Part shown: positions 54,984 through 64,000 of the stretch, piece after piece | Layout: every line of letters starts with the position of its first letter | Position numbering within the stretch: the first letter of the stretch is position 1 | Assembly (NCBI GenBank): GCA_963791455.1 | Contig: CAWBSM010000004.1 | Location: forward strand, 806,001-870,000 | DNA length: 64,000 nucleotides | From: Bog-473 sp963791455 | GTDB taxonomy: Bacteria; Actinomycetota; Acidimicrobiia; Acidimicrobiales; RAAP-2 | Direction: 5' to 3' | Translations under genes and position numbers: made by a program | Notes under the pieces: generated by a model | Told to the model about the DNA's origin: nothing | What the model saw: the letters and a program-made list of their open reading frames with translations, nothing else | The model's database searches: none

Positions 54984-55703
54984 ATGAGCCCCTCCAGCGC
55001 AAGATCTCGCTCTTCGTCCCGTCGAGAACCCGTCGCCGGAAGGCGCTTGCAGAGCTCCGCACGCCACGATGCCCTGCTCGACGCTGCCGTCGCCCTGGTC
55101 AGGGCGAACGGGGTGCAGGTGGTCTCCATGGAGGCGGTGGCCGAGCATGCGGGGGTCAGCAGGTCACTCGTCTACAAGCACTTCGCCAATCGCGACGAGC
55201 TCTTGGCTGCCGCGTATCGGCGAGAAGCATCGAACCTGCACCGAGAACTTGCATCGGAGGTTGCCTCGGCGGGCAGCGTCGAAGAGATGTACCGGGCCCT
55301 CCTTCGTGGCTCCATGAGGGCGACCATGGAGAGAGGCCAGATCTTCACCGCCCTCCGAGCCGCCGGCGGGTGGAACCGCGACATCCGTCGGGAGCAACGG
55401 TCGAGAGATCGCAAGACGGTTCAGGCCTTCGCTGCGGTTGCGGCCCAGCAGTACGGGCTGGAGCGGAGACGTTCGATCTCTGTCACGGCCGTCCTGTTGG
55501 GGGCGCTCGATGCGGTCCTCGCGCAATGGCGCCTCGCGAGGACAGATGGCGACAGTGAGATCCTCGAGGAGGCCTACCTCGCCATGGTCGTCGGCGCGTA
55601 TACCGTGGGCACCACGCGCGCTGCCGTTGGATGCGTCTCCCAACCGCGTGAAGCGGCTTCTCAACGCGTGGTACGCAAGAGGCGGAGCCAGCCTCTCCAT
55701 TGA
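54984..55703 (+). CDS. TetR-family transcriptional regulator
   Basis: 239 residues. A Ser/Arg-rich leader, then the TetR helix-turn-helix (about 27-75: LLDAAVALVRANGVQVVSME, AVAEHAGVSRSLVYKHFANR) and a C-terminal ligand domain of about 150 residues. It faces the amidohydrolase gene across 40-60 bases containing an operator-like repeat, the classic arrangement of local repression. A basic C-terminal tail (RVVRKRRSQPLH) ends it. Confidence 0.9.
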   Translation: MSPSSARSRSSSRREPVAGRRLQSSARHDALLDAAVALVRANGVQVVSMEAVAEHAGVSRSLVYKHFANRDELLAAAYRREASNLHRELASEVASAGSVEEMYRALLRGSMRATMERGQIFTALRAAGGWNRDIRREQRSRDRKTVQAFAAVAAQQYGLERRRSISVTAVLLGALDAVLAQWRLARTDGDSEILEEAYLAMVVGAYTVGTTRAAVGCVSQPREAASQRVVRKRRSQPLH

Positions 55704-55744
55704 GCGGCGTGCGAGCGGACGTCAGTTCTCGGCCAAGTCAATGG

Positions 55745-57445
55745 TCACCCCGCCCCGAAGAGCGGGGGCAAGGTGGTCGGCCACTGGCCCAGCGAGAAGC
55801 GCTTTCCGCCGTAGACGGCCACGAAGGTCCCCAGGTCGCCGTTGAGCGGCGACGTCTTGGTCCCGTCCCAGTAGACGAAGCGGGCATCGTCGGCCGCCGT
55901 GTGGACGCCCCCCCCGGGCGTCCCCGTCGGCCCCAGGTTGTAGGTCCACTGGCCGTATTGATAGGCCGGCGCTCCGAGCGTGGGCAGCGCATGGATCCCT
56001 CGGGCCATGTTGCTCGGCGTCAGGTCAGGCCCGGCCGCCTGCAAGTCGTTGAAGATCTCCACCAGGGCGCCGTAGTTGCCGTCGGTGCCCTTGGGGATCG
56101 TGTGCCCGGTCAGCTTCTGGTAGAGCTGGCCGGCCAGCGACTGCGGCCCGGTCAGGGCGGTCGAGGGCGCGCTCTCGGACATGCCGAACATGTGGCCCTG
56201 GATCTCCGGCCGGTCGTACAACCCCTGCGCCACCTGGTCTTCGTCGGTCAGGGCCGAGCCGGTCATGAACCACTCGGGGTGGTAGTTCTGGGCCGCCGCC
56301 GCCTTGGTCAGCAGCCCGAGCGAGAAGGGGTCGGCCGAGCAGATGACCGTCGTCACCCCCGCCGCCTTGAACTGGATGATGGCCTGCTGCGCCGATTGCT
56401 GGAAGGTGGCGATGTCCAGGTTGTAGTCGAAGCTCGGCGATATCTCGCCCTTGTTGACGTGGTACTTGTTCTCGACCAGATTGACGAAGTCCTTGGTGCA
56501 GTTCAGGTACTGGGACACATTGGGGACGAAGGCCGCGAACTTGCGCACCTGGTCCTTCAGGGTCGGGTCGCCGGCGTACACAGCCTTCTTCCCGGCCAGC
56601 ATGCTGGCCACCACTTCGGCCTCGGAGTCCGTGATCGTGTTGCAGTTCTGGGTGATCGACCACACGTAGGGATTGAGCGCCTCGAACGCTGCCTCGTCGA
56701 AGTACGGGTCACCGTCGAACTCCACCAGGTGGTCCTGGGCGGCACAGGTGGAGAAGGGGCCGGTGCCTCCGTAGGAGTCTCCGTTCGTGATGCCCGTTTC
56801 CCCGAAGGCGTGCATCTGATTGGCGATCGCGTCGGCGTCGGCACAGGCCTGCGGCTGGCCTTGCCCCAGCTCCTCGGTGGTGAAGCTGGCCTGGGTGGTG
56901 TACGGCGTGATGACGACCTTGCGCCCGTAGAGGTCATAGACGCTGTTGAAGTAATTGAGGAAGACCTGCTGCACCTGGCTGATGACCTGGGGGATCGCAC
57001 CCCCGGCCGCTTTGGCCTCCGCCTCTATCTCTTGGGTGTCGGCGGCACTGGGGAACTCGCGCTCGGCCAGGGTGATGGTGCTGGCCGTCACGCCGTCGTA
57101 CGTGGCCCCACCGTTGTTGCCGGTGAACTTCGGGATGCACGGTGGGGCGTACGGCGAGTTGAACTGCGGAGTCGACGGCGTGCACTTGGCACCCGAGCTC
57201 GTGGTCTCGGTGCCCGCTTTTATGGCGCCCGTCGCCGGGTAGGCCCACGGGTAAGGCCCCTCGCCGGCCGGTCCCGAGGTCTTCAGCACCGTGGACGTAC
57301 TCGACGCCCCCGCCACCGGGACCATCACCAGTGCCGTGAGCAGCGCCGCCCCCAACACCATGGTGGAGCGTGCCCCCCACATGATCCGTTTCCCTGCGAA
57401 TTGTCGCGACGAAACTCTGATCGACCTTTGGCCCGACGATGTCAT
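55745..57445 (-). CDS. ABC transporter substrate-binding protein (branched-chain amino-acid type)
   Basis: 566 residues from ATG 57445 with AAAGGGGGG upstream. A Tat/Sec-like leader (RKxx region then STMVLGAALLTALVMVPVAG ASS) suggests export. The periplasmic-binding type I fold (Peripla_BP_6) spans about 110-520. It is larger than a usual LivJ protein (about 400 residues). Divergent from the fused permease gene, so it is likely the receptor of that transporter. The ligand is unknown. Confidence 0.85.
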   Translation of the reverse strand: MTSSGQRSIRVSSRQFAGKRIMWGARSTMVLGAALLTALVMVPVAGASSTSTVLKTSGPAGEGPYPWAYPATGAIKAGTETTSSGAKCTPSTPQFNSPYAPPCIPKFTGNNGGATYDGVTASTITLAEREFPSAADTQEIEAEAKAAGGAIPQVISQVQQVFLNYFNSVYDLYGRKVVITPYTTQASFTTEELGQGQPQACADADAIANQMHAFGETGITNGDSYGGTGPFSTCAAQDHLVEFDGDPYFDEAAFEALNPYVWSITQNCNTITDSEAEVVASMLAGKKAVYAGDPTLKDQVRKFAAFVPNVSQYLNCTKDFVNLVENKYHVNKGEISPSFDYNLDIATFQQSAQQAIIQFKAAGVTTVICSADPFSLGLLTKAAAAQNYHPEWFMTGSALTDEDQVAQGLYDRPEIQGHMFGMSESAPSTALTGPQSLAGQLYQKLTGHTIPKGTDGNYGALVEIFNDLQAAGPDLTPSNMARGIHALPTLGAPAYQYGQWTYNLGPTGTPGGGVHTAADDARFVYWDGTKTSPLNGDLGTFVAVYGGKRFSLGQWPTTLPPLFGAG

Positions 57446-57462
57446 GGCCCCCCTTTGAGTCT

Positions 57463-57498
57463 GATGGATGTACGGCGGTATCCCCCCACCCATCCATC
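57463..57498. promoter_or_regulatory. Inverted repeat between the divergent transporter genes
   Basis: GATGGATG (57463-57470) and CATCCATC (57491-57498), perfect 8-base arms 20 bases apart, between the binding-protein gene (start 57445) and the permease gene (start 57635). A possible operator; spacing is wide, so confidence is low. Confidence 0.4.
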
Positions 57499-57634
57499 GG
57501 TGTGCCGGGAAACGTTAGCGAGGACACGGTACCTTTGCCCCGTCAGGGCGCGACCACTTGGGGGTGGCATGGACGGCGTGCAGTGATCGGTCGCACCCCG
57601 TGAGACCACAGCGCGCGGTGGGTGACAAGGCAAC

Positions 57635-59863
57635 GTGACGATTCCTGAGCGGGGCGCGCCCGTGAAGAGTCAGATGGACGGCGGCCTGCGTCAGCGCAGG
57701 GCGTCGCTGTGGCGGTCGACCCGCGCCGCTGTAGCTTGGTTTTTCGCGGCCGTCGGGGCGTGGATCGTGCTCGCCGCGACCCTGCCCAAAGGCCTGCCCC
57801 TCGGCATCGTGCTCCTCGGCATCGTCTATGGCGCCATATACGCCATTCTGGCCGTGGGCATCGTCCTCATCTATCGCGGGGACCGGATCATCAACTTCGC
57901 CCAGGCCTCCATCGGCGTGCTGCCGGCCGTGCTGGCCATTGAGCTGGTCGTCACCTATGGGGTTCCCTTCGTGCTGGCCGCGGCGGCCGGCCTCGCCGCC
58001 GCCATCATCCTCGGCGCGGTGGCCAGCTTGTTGCCCCGCCACTTCCGCAACAGCTCCCGGCTGATCCTGACCGTGGCCACCATTGGGTTGGCGCAGCTCC
58101 TGACCGGGTTGGCCACCGTGGCTCCCATCCTCTTCTGCAACCCCGCCACCAATCAGTCGTGCGCGAACGCCTCGAACAGCGCGTCGGTCAACACCCCCCT
58201 CCACGTGTCGTTCACCGTCGGTCCGGTGCTCTTCAGCGGCAACGACATCGTGGCCGTCGTCGGGGCCATCCTCGTCGCGTCCGCCCTGGCGCTGTTCATG
58301 CGCTACTCCAAGTACGGGCTGGGCATCCGCGCGGCCGCCGAGAACAGCGACCGGGCCACCCTGCTCGGGATCTCGGTGGCCCGCCTCGACACCATCATCT
58401 GGGTGCTGGCCGCCGTCCTGTCCACCCTGGCCATTTTGTTGCAGGTTCCCGTCCTTGGGTTCGGGGGGTTCCAGACCGTCACCGCGGGAGGCGACGAGAT
58501 CCTGCTGCGCATTCTCGCCGCCGCCGTGATCGGGCGGATGGAGAGCATGCCCCGGACCGTCGTGGCGGCACTGGCCATCGGCGTGTTCGACGCGGGGGCC
58601 ACCTGGACGTACTCCAACACGTCCTACGTCGATGCCTCACTGGTGATCGTCATCGTCGTGGCCCTCCTCTTGCAACGGCGCTCCCGCTCGCGCGTCACCG
58701 AGGGTGAGCAGGCGAGCTGGCGCTACGTGGCCGCAGCACGGCCCATCCCCCGCCAGCTGGCCTGCCTGCCCGAGGTGCGCTGGACCCTCCGACTCCTGAA
58801 GGTCGCCTTCGTGGCCGCGGTGGCCGCACTGCCGCTCATCCTCAGCGGCAGCCAGACCTATCTGGCCTCGCTCATCGTGGTCTACGCCATCGTCGGCCTC
58901 TCGTTGCTGGTGCTGACCGGATGGACGGGACAGATCTCCCTCGGGCAATTCGGGCTGGCCGGCATCGGCGGCGCCACCACGGTCGTCCTCTATTCGCGCC
59001 ATGGCTGGGACTTCTTCGCCGCGCTGGCGCTCGGAGTACTGGTCGGCGCCCTGGTGTCGCTGTTCATCGGGCTGCCGGCCTTGCGCATGTCCGGGCCGTT
59101 CCTGGCTGTGACCACCCTGGCCTTCGGAGTCACCGCCTCGTCGTACTTCTTGCAACCCAACTACCTGCCCTGGTTCGTCACCACCGAGGCCGACCGGCCC
59201 ACCTTGTTCGGGGGCAGTGTCTTGAACACCGACTCCCAGGTCTATTACTTCTGCCTGGCCGGTTTCTTCCTGGTCCTCCTCGCGGTGCGCTCGCTTCGCC
59301 AAAGCAAGACGGGCCGCGACCTCGTCGCCACCCGCGACAACGAGCCGGCGGCGCGGGCGGTCGCCGTCAACACCACGCGTCACAAGCTGCTGGCCTTCGC
59401 CATCTCCGGGGGCATCGCCGGGTTCGCCGGTTCTCTCTTCGCCGTCCAGCAGCAGGGCATCAATAGCGGGTCGTTCACCGCGGACATCAACATCACCATG
59501 TTCTCCATGGTGGTGATCGGCGGCCTGGGCTCCATGCCGGGCGTCATCCTGGGCGCCGCGGTGGTGTGGGGGGCGCAGTACTACCTCCCGGCCGGCTACG
59601 CCCAGTTCGTCAACGGGTTGGGGATCCTGCTGCTCCTGCTCTTCCTGCCCGAAGGCATCGGCGGCCTGCTCAACCGCGGCCGCGACCAGCTCCTGCGCGT
59701 GGTGGCGCGCCGACGCGGGATCACCGCGCCCGGCATTTGGCGCCGGCCCGATCAGGACACCGGCGCCCCGACAGCCCAGGACCGAGGAGAGCCCGGGCCC
59801 GGCTCAGTGCGCCAGCCGGCCAACGTGCTCACCCTCGGCCTCGATTCGGGAGCCCATGGCTGA
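57635..59863 (+). CDS. Fused LivH-LivM branched-chain amino-acid-type ABC permease
   Basis: 742 residues, which is the sum of two usual permeases. The LivH-like half is about residues 1-345 (VYGAIYAILAVGIVLIYRGD, RILAAAVIGRMESMP), and the LivM-like half about 375-690 (TGWTGQISLGQFGLAGIGG, LPALRMSGPFLAVTTLAFG, MFSMVVIGGLGSMPG). Each has about 8-10 membrane helices. A proline-rich cytoplasmic C-terminal tail follows. It forms the membrane pore. Its stop lies inside the start region of the next gene (overlap of 8 bases). Confidence 0.92.
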   Translation: MTIPERGAPVKSQMDGGLRQRRASLWRSTRAAVAWFFAAVGAWIVLAATLPKGLPLGIVLLGIVYGAIYAILAVGIVLIYRGDRIINFAQASIGVLPAVLAIELVVTYGVPFVLAAAAGLAAAIILGAVASLLPRHFRNSSRLILTVATIGLAQLLTGLATVAPILFCNPATNQSCANASNSASVNTPLHVSFTVGPVLFSGNDIVAVVGAILVASALALFMRYSKYGLGIRAAAENSDRATLLGISVARLDTIIWVLAAVLSTLAILLQVPVLGFGGFQTVTAGGDEILLRILAAAVIGRMESMPRTVVAALAIGVFDAGATWTYSNTSYVDASLVIVIVVALLLQRRSRSRVTEGEQASWRYVAAARPIPRQLACLPEVRWTLRLLKVAFVAAVAALPLILSGSQTYLASLIVVYAIVGLSLLVLTGWTGQISLGQFGLAGIGGATTVVLYSRHGWDFFAALALGVLVGALVSLFIGLPALRMSGPFLAVTTLAFGVTASSYFLQPNYLPWFVTTEADRPTLFGGSVLNTDSQVYYFCLAGFFLVLLAVRSLRQSKTGRDLVATRDNEPAARAVAVNTTRHKLLAFAISGGIAGFAGSLFAVQQQGINSGSFTADINITMFSMVVIGGLGSMPGVILGAAVVWGAQYYLPAGYAQFVNGLGILLLLLFLPEGIGGLLNRGRDQLLRVVARRRGITAPGIWRRPDQDTGAPTAQDRGEPGPGSVRQPANVLTLGLDSGAHG

Positions 59864-62793
59864 CCTCACCCACCCCCCACCGCGCGCACGGAGGCCCTCG
59901 CGCCTCACCGGGACCTATTCGCCGCGCCCGCTGATCGCTGTCATGGGCCTCGGCGCCATCCTGCCCATGAGCGCCCTCATCTTTGTCCTGCAGCTGCCCC
60001 AGATGCAGGACGAATACCAGCAGGGCCTGTCCCTTCTGGCCCTGCTCGCCGTCCAACAACTGCAGACGGGCCTCGGCCCCGACTTCGCCTTGGCCCTGGT
60101 GGCCAACCGGACCTCGCGGACCAGAGTCCTGGTCGGGGCGGGCGGATTCTTCGCCGCCGCCGCCGTCATCCTGTGGCTGGCCGGCGTGTTCCCCAACCAA
60201 ATTCTGCTCTACGCCGGCGCCATCGGGGTGGTCCTTGGCGGCGGCGCGCTCGACCTCGACCCAGAACGCACTCGTCTGCGACTACTACCCGGTCAGCCTG
60301 CGACCACGCGTGATACTGGCTCAGCGGACGGCATTCGTGTTCGGCCTCAGCTTGTGCCCGCTCATGGTGGGGACCCTGGCCTACGCCTTCGGCTGGCAGG
60401 CGTCGTTCTTCGTGCTCGGTTTCGGTGCCCTCGTCTTCGTAGTGGTGGCCGCCCGGCTCCCCGACCCGGTCCCTACCGGCGGTCTCCGGCGAAGCGATCC
60501 GGACCGCCCCGAACCTCCTGACGAGCGGGCCACGGTGCCCGAGGCCGCTCGGGTCATCGCCACCACCCGATCACTTCGGCTGATCTACTACTCGCTCCCG
60601 TTCCTGCTGGGGACCGTGTTCGGCTTCACGTTCTACGCCACCGCGTACTACGAGAACGTCTTCCATCAAGACGCGGCGCACCGCGCCCTGCTCTTCGGCC
60701 TGGCCGAGCCGGGAGCGGTCATGGGCCTGGTCATCGGCACGTTGGTCCTGCCCGCGCGCATCGCCGCCGATCCGGGCAAGGCGCTCCGTACGATCGCCTG
60801 GCTGGCCGTGGCTGCCGCCGGCGGCGCCGCCTGCCTGGCCCTGGCGCCCGATGTGGCTGTGGCCTGTGCGGCGCAGCTGGTCTTCGCCGGCGCCTCCGCC
60901 GTGGTGATCGCGGGTGTGTACGCCCTGCTCTCGGTGGCGTTGCCGACCCGCATGCTCACCTTGGGCTTTGGGCTCTCCACGGTCTGGCTGACCTTCGGCG
61001 TCTTCCTCATCGGTGCCCCCAGCGGCGTCCCCACCCTCAATTCCCTCATCACCAACGCCTTCGGCTACCGAGCCTCGTTTTGGGTCTTCGTACCGTTGTT
61101 CGTCATCGGCGCGTCGCTGCTTCGTTCGGCCTCCCGATTCGTGGCCGAGGACATCGCGAAGCGCAACATCACCGAGATGGCGGATGCTGCCGTGCGCCAG
61201 GAGCGGGCCGACGGGATGGGCCATCTCCTCATGGTTCGCTCGCTCGATGCCGGCTACGAAGGCGTCCAGGTCCTCTTCGGCGTAGACCTCGATGTGGGCG
61301 ACGGCGAGATGGTGGCGGTGCTCGGCACGAACGGCGCCGGCAAGTCCACGCTCATGCGGGCGATCTCCGGCCTGGTGGTGCCGACCGCCGGCGAGGTCAT
61401 GTTCGACGGCAAGGCCATCACCACCTACGAGGGCTACCGGATCGCCGAGGCCGGCATCCTGCAGGTGCCCGGAGGTCGTGGCATCTTCCCCGGGCTCACG
61501 GTGGCCGAGTGCCTGCGGGTGGCGGGTTGGCTTTATGACGCCGACGACGACGACCTGGCCCGGTCCACCGAGACGGTGCTCGATTACTTCCCCGTCCTGT
61601 CTCGTCGCTGGCACACGCCGGCAGGCTCGCTCTCGGGAGGCGAGCAGCAGATGCTCAGTCTCTCGATGGCCTTCATCGCCAAACCGAAGATGTTGATCAT
61701 CGACGAGCTTTCGCTCGGGCTCGCCCCCACCGTCATCGAGAGCCTGCTGGGCATCGTCAAGGGCATCCACCAACAAGGCACCGCCGTCATCCTGGTCGAG
61801 CAGTCCATCAACCTCGCCCTCCGGCTCTGCGATCGGGCCGTCTTCATGGAGAAGGGCCAGGTGGTCTTCTCCGGCCCGACGGCCGACCTGCTCGACCGCG
61901 AGGACATCGTTCGGGCCGTGCTCCTCGGCGGTGCCGACGATTCGCCGACCGACAGGACCCCGGTGGTCACCGCGAACAACGCAGACCTCGCGGCGCCGGC
62001 CGACGCACGTCTCGACTCTCTCGACGCCGTGTTGTCGGCGCGTGGCCTCTATCGGCGCTTTGGCGGGGTGGTGGCCGTCGACGACGTCGATCTCGACCTC
62101 TACCGGGGCGAGATCGTCGGACTGCTCGGGCCGAACGGTGCAGGCAAGACCACTATCTTCGAATTGCTCTCGGGCGAGCAGCGATCCGAGCGAGGACAAA
62201 TCACGATGGGAGAGGACGACATCACGTCCTGGCCGGCCTATCGAAGGGCAAAGAACGGACTCGGTCGCTCCTTCCAGGCCGCCCGGCTATGGCCGGGCCT
62301 CACGGTGCACGAGTCCGTCATCGTGGCGATCTCACATCACACCCGTTCGCCCGGGGCGGCAGCAGCCATGTTGTGCCTGCCGAACGTGCGCCGATCCGAG
62401 CGCCGCATGCGCCAGGCCGCCGATGAGATCCTCGAGCCGCTCGGGCTGGCCGAATACGCGGATCAACTCACGTCGGATCTTTCGACGGGTGTGCGACGCC
62501 TTCTCGAGCTGGCGGTGATGATAGCGATGGGCCCGAGCATCGTCCTGCTCGACGAGCCGTCCGCCGGCCTGGCCCAGGCCGAGACCGAAGCCATGGCACC
62601 GGTCCTGCTCGAAACCAAACGCCGCCTCGACTGTTCGATGATCTTGATTGAGCACGACATGGGCCTGTTGCGCCAATTGGCCGATCGGGCCATCGCCCTC
62701 GACCTCGGCGCCGTCGTCACGACGGGGAATCCGGAGGACGTCCTGAATCATCCGCAAGTGGTTGAGTCGTATCTTGGAGTCGCGGCCCCGTGA
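59856..62793 (+). pseudogene. MFS-like membrane domain fused to LivF- and LivG-like ABC ATPases, one-base frameshift
   Basis: One reading unit of about 978 residues split by one extra base near 60255. The N-terminal frame (59856 to about 60254) carries MFS-like helices up to GVVLGGGALD, and the second frame (to 62793) resumes with STQNALVCDYYPVSLRPRVI and more helices (to residue about 440). Then comes a LivF-like ATPase (Walker A LGTNGAGKST near 488, signature LSGGEQQ near 591) and a LivG-like ATPase (Walker A GPNGAGKTT near 757, signature LSTGVRR near 874, then EHDMGLLRQL). The ATPase parts look intact. The second frame alone is open from 59983 to the end, so the ATPases could be made from an internal start. 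The frameshift may be an assembly error. Confidence 0.8.
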
Positions 62794-64000
62794 GGCGTCG
62801 CCCTCGCGATCTAGTGGTCGGGCTCGTTGGTCTGGCCTTGGCTGCCACGGTCCTGACGGGCTGCCACTCCGCGCCCCGCCTGGGCGTGCCCTCGACCGTC
62901 TATCCGGTCCAAGGGCGCTGCAACACCTCGGCCGTCGTCGAGGTCGGCGCTTCTCTTCCTCTGAGCGGGGCCGACAGCGAGGCCGGGCATGCCCAACTGC
63001 TCGGCCTCGAGTTGGCCGTCAACAGGGTCAACGCCACGGGAGGCGTCCTCACGGCCCATCGATGTCTGGAATTGCTCTACAAGGACAATCGCTCCGATCC
63101 CGCCGTTGACAATCAGGCCCTGTTGGACCTGGTGAACCAGGAAAAGGTCTCGTTTCTCACCGGACCCTTTCTGGCCCCGGACGATCCGGCCAACCTCGAC
63201 CACATAGGCGCCCTCGGAACCACCGCCGCCAGCTACTCGGTTCTCGGCGCGACCTTCAAGCCCAGTGAGTTCCCCAACACCTTCCCGATCGCATCATCGC
63301 TGGCGGACCAGGCCAGCCTGCTTGTGGCGACGGCCAAGCGGCAGCACCTCGAGCACGTTGCTCTCGTGCGCTCGAGCTCGGAAGTGGCCGCCGAAGGGGC
63401 CACCGTCTTTCGGATGGACGCCCGCTCGGCCGGTCTCACCGTGAACGCACCTACCTTCGTCGTCGATTCCCGGGCAGCCGCGCGGTCGGCCTGGACCAAT
63501 CTCGGGGTGAGGCACCCGAGCGGGGTGGTGGTGTTCGACAGTGGATCGACCCTGGCTCCGTTGCTCGCGGCCCGCCAAGGTGCCGGCTCAACACTGCCCG
63601 TCCTCGCCTCCACGCAGAGTGTTCCGGTGCTTCGGACCGCAGCCGTCAACGGCGTCCAGGTGATCGTGCCGAAGTCGTTGGTCGTTTCACGTCACCTTGG
63701 CGTCGGTCTGGCGTCGTTCCGGGCCCGGGTGCTCCGCGCCCTCCATCAGGAACAGCTCGGCGGCCCCATCACGCCCGATGCGCAGGGTTACGACGCCATT
63801 CAGCTCTTCGCCAGCGCCGCGAATGGAGTCAACGCATATGACTCGGGCAGCATCCGCACCTTCATTGAGAACGCCAACTTCGAGGGGCTCCTCGGTACGT
63901 ACGACTACACCTCGAGCGACCACGAAGGATTGGCCGCATCACAGTTCACCGTCGTTCCACTCCATTCTCTGTCCAATGGGCTCTTCGTCGTGGCGGGTTC
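62790..64000 (+). CDS. Substrate-binding lipoprotein of the same ABC transporter (3' end cut by window edge)
   Basis: Open from a GTG overlapping the previous stop (GTGA) to the window edge, 403 codons, no stop. The N-terminus is a lipobox signal (VLTGCHS with Cys25), and the body is a periplasmic-binding protein type I fold (VEVGASLPLSGADSEAGHA, LELAVNRVNATGGVL, VSFLTGPFLAPDD). It is the membrane-anchored second receptor of the transporter. The other receptor at 55745 is not a lipoprotein, so the system may have two ligands or two modes of capture. Confidence 0.9.
   Translation, partial: MRRRPRDLVVGLVGLALAATVLTGCHSAPRLGVPSTVYPVQGRCNTSAVVEVGASLPLSGADSEAGHAQLLGLELAVNRVNATGGVLTAHRCLELLYKDNRSDPAVDNQALLDLVNQEKVSFLTGPFLAPDDPANLDHIGALGTTAASYSVLGATFKPSEFPNTFPIASSLADQASLLVATAKRQHLEHVALVRSSSEVAAEGATVFRMDARSAGLTVNAPTFVVDSRAAARSAWTNLGVRHPSGVVVFDSGSTLAPLLAARQGAGSTLPVLASTQSVPVLRTAAVNGVQVIVPKSLVVSRHLGVGLASFRARVLRALHQEQLGGPITPDAQGYDAIQLFASAANGVNAYDSGSIRTFIENANFEGLLGTYDYTSSDHEGLAASQFTVVPLHSLSNGLFVVAG

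Overview
The window is GC-rich, densely coded DNA with frequent GTG starts and many 1-4 base start/stop overlaps. The gene set (prfB-ftsE-ftsX, type II glutamine synthetase, a Flp/Tad pilus without a secretin gene, many acyl-CoA enzymes, GAF-ANTAR proteins) points to an actinobacterium. A lineage near Acidimicrobiia is my best guess, but that is inference.

Layout. 1-4845 (minus): a tightly coupled operon of acyl-CoA dehydrogenase, SDR, acyl-CoA ligase and zinc alcohol dehydrogenase. It resembles the mycobacterial FadE30 / Rv3559c / FadD3 trio, with a perfect palindrome upstream. 5013-7907 (plus): amidohydrolase, serine beta-lactamase-like hydrolase, msrB. 7868-9251 (minus): ssb with small downstream ORFs. 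9322-13423: a lipoprotein, a MerR/methyltransferase divergent pair and a frameshifted GT39-type glycosyltransferase. 13498-20700 (minus): core genes ftsX, ftsE, prfB, secA and glnII.

21103-31302 is a complete monoderm Flp (Tad) pilus locus: two near-identical pilins, a LuxR-type regulator, tadC, tadB, tadA, tadZ and cpaB on the minus strand, then tadE-like, tadG-like and prepilin peptidase genes on the plus strand. A box CATAGG-N7-GACC lies upstream of all four transcription units, in the same orientation relative to each. I regard this as the best candidate for an undescribed regulatory system here.

31389-40356 holds small catabolic and envelope genes (NAD-binding protein, TetR, PhyH-type oxygenase, amidase, D-threonine-aldolase-like protein, PRC-barrel protein, quinone oxidoreductase, GT87 mannosyltransferase). 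40466-47788 is a second acyl-CoA module: two thiolase-like proteins and a DUF35 partner, divergent from an acyl-CoA ligase, a flavoprotein and an alpha/beta hydrolase. 47785-51581 has a histidine-kinase remnant, a fatty-acid desaturase, two GAF-ANTAR proteins and a membrane protein. 51666-55703 holds a PKD-tailed hydrolase and a second amidohydrolase divergent from a TetR regulator.

55745-64000 is a branched-chain amino-acid-type ABC transporter with unusual gene fusions: a LivH-LivM permease fusion, and a single reading unit joining an MFS-like membrane domain to LivF-like and LivG-like ATPases. It is flanked by two substrate-binding proteins. The MFS part and the GT39 gene each carry a one-base frameshift, so either assembly errors or real gene decay must be considered.
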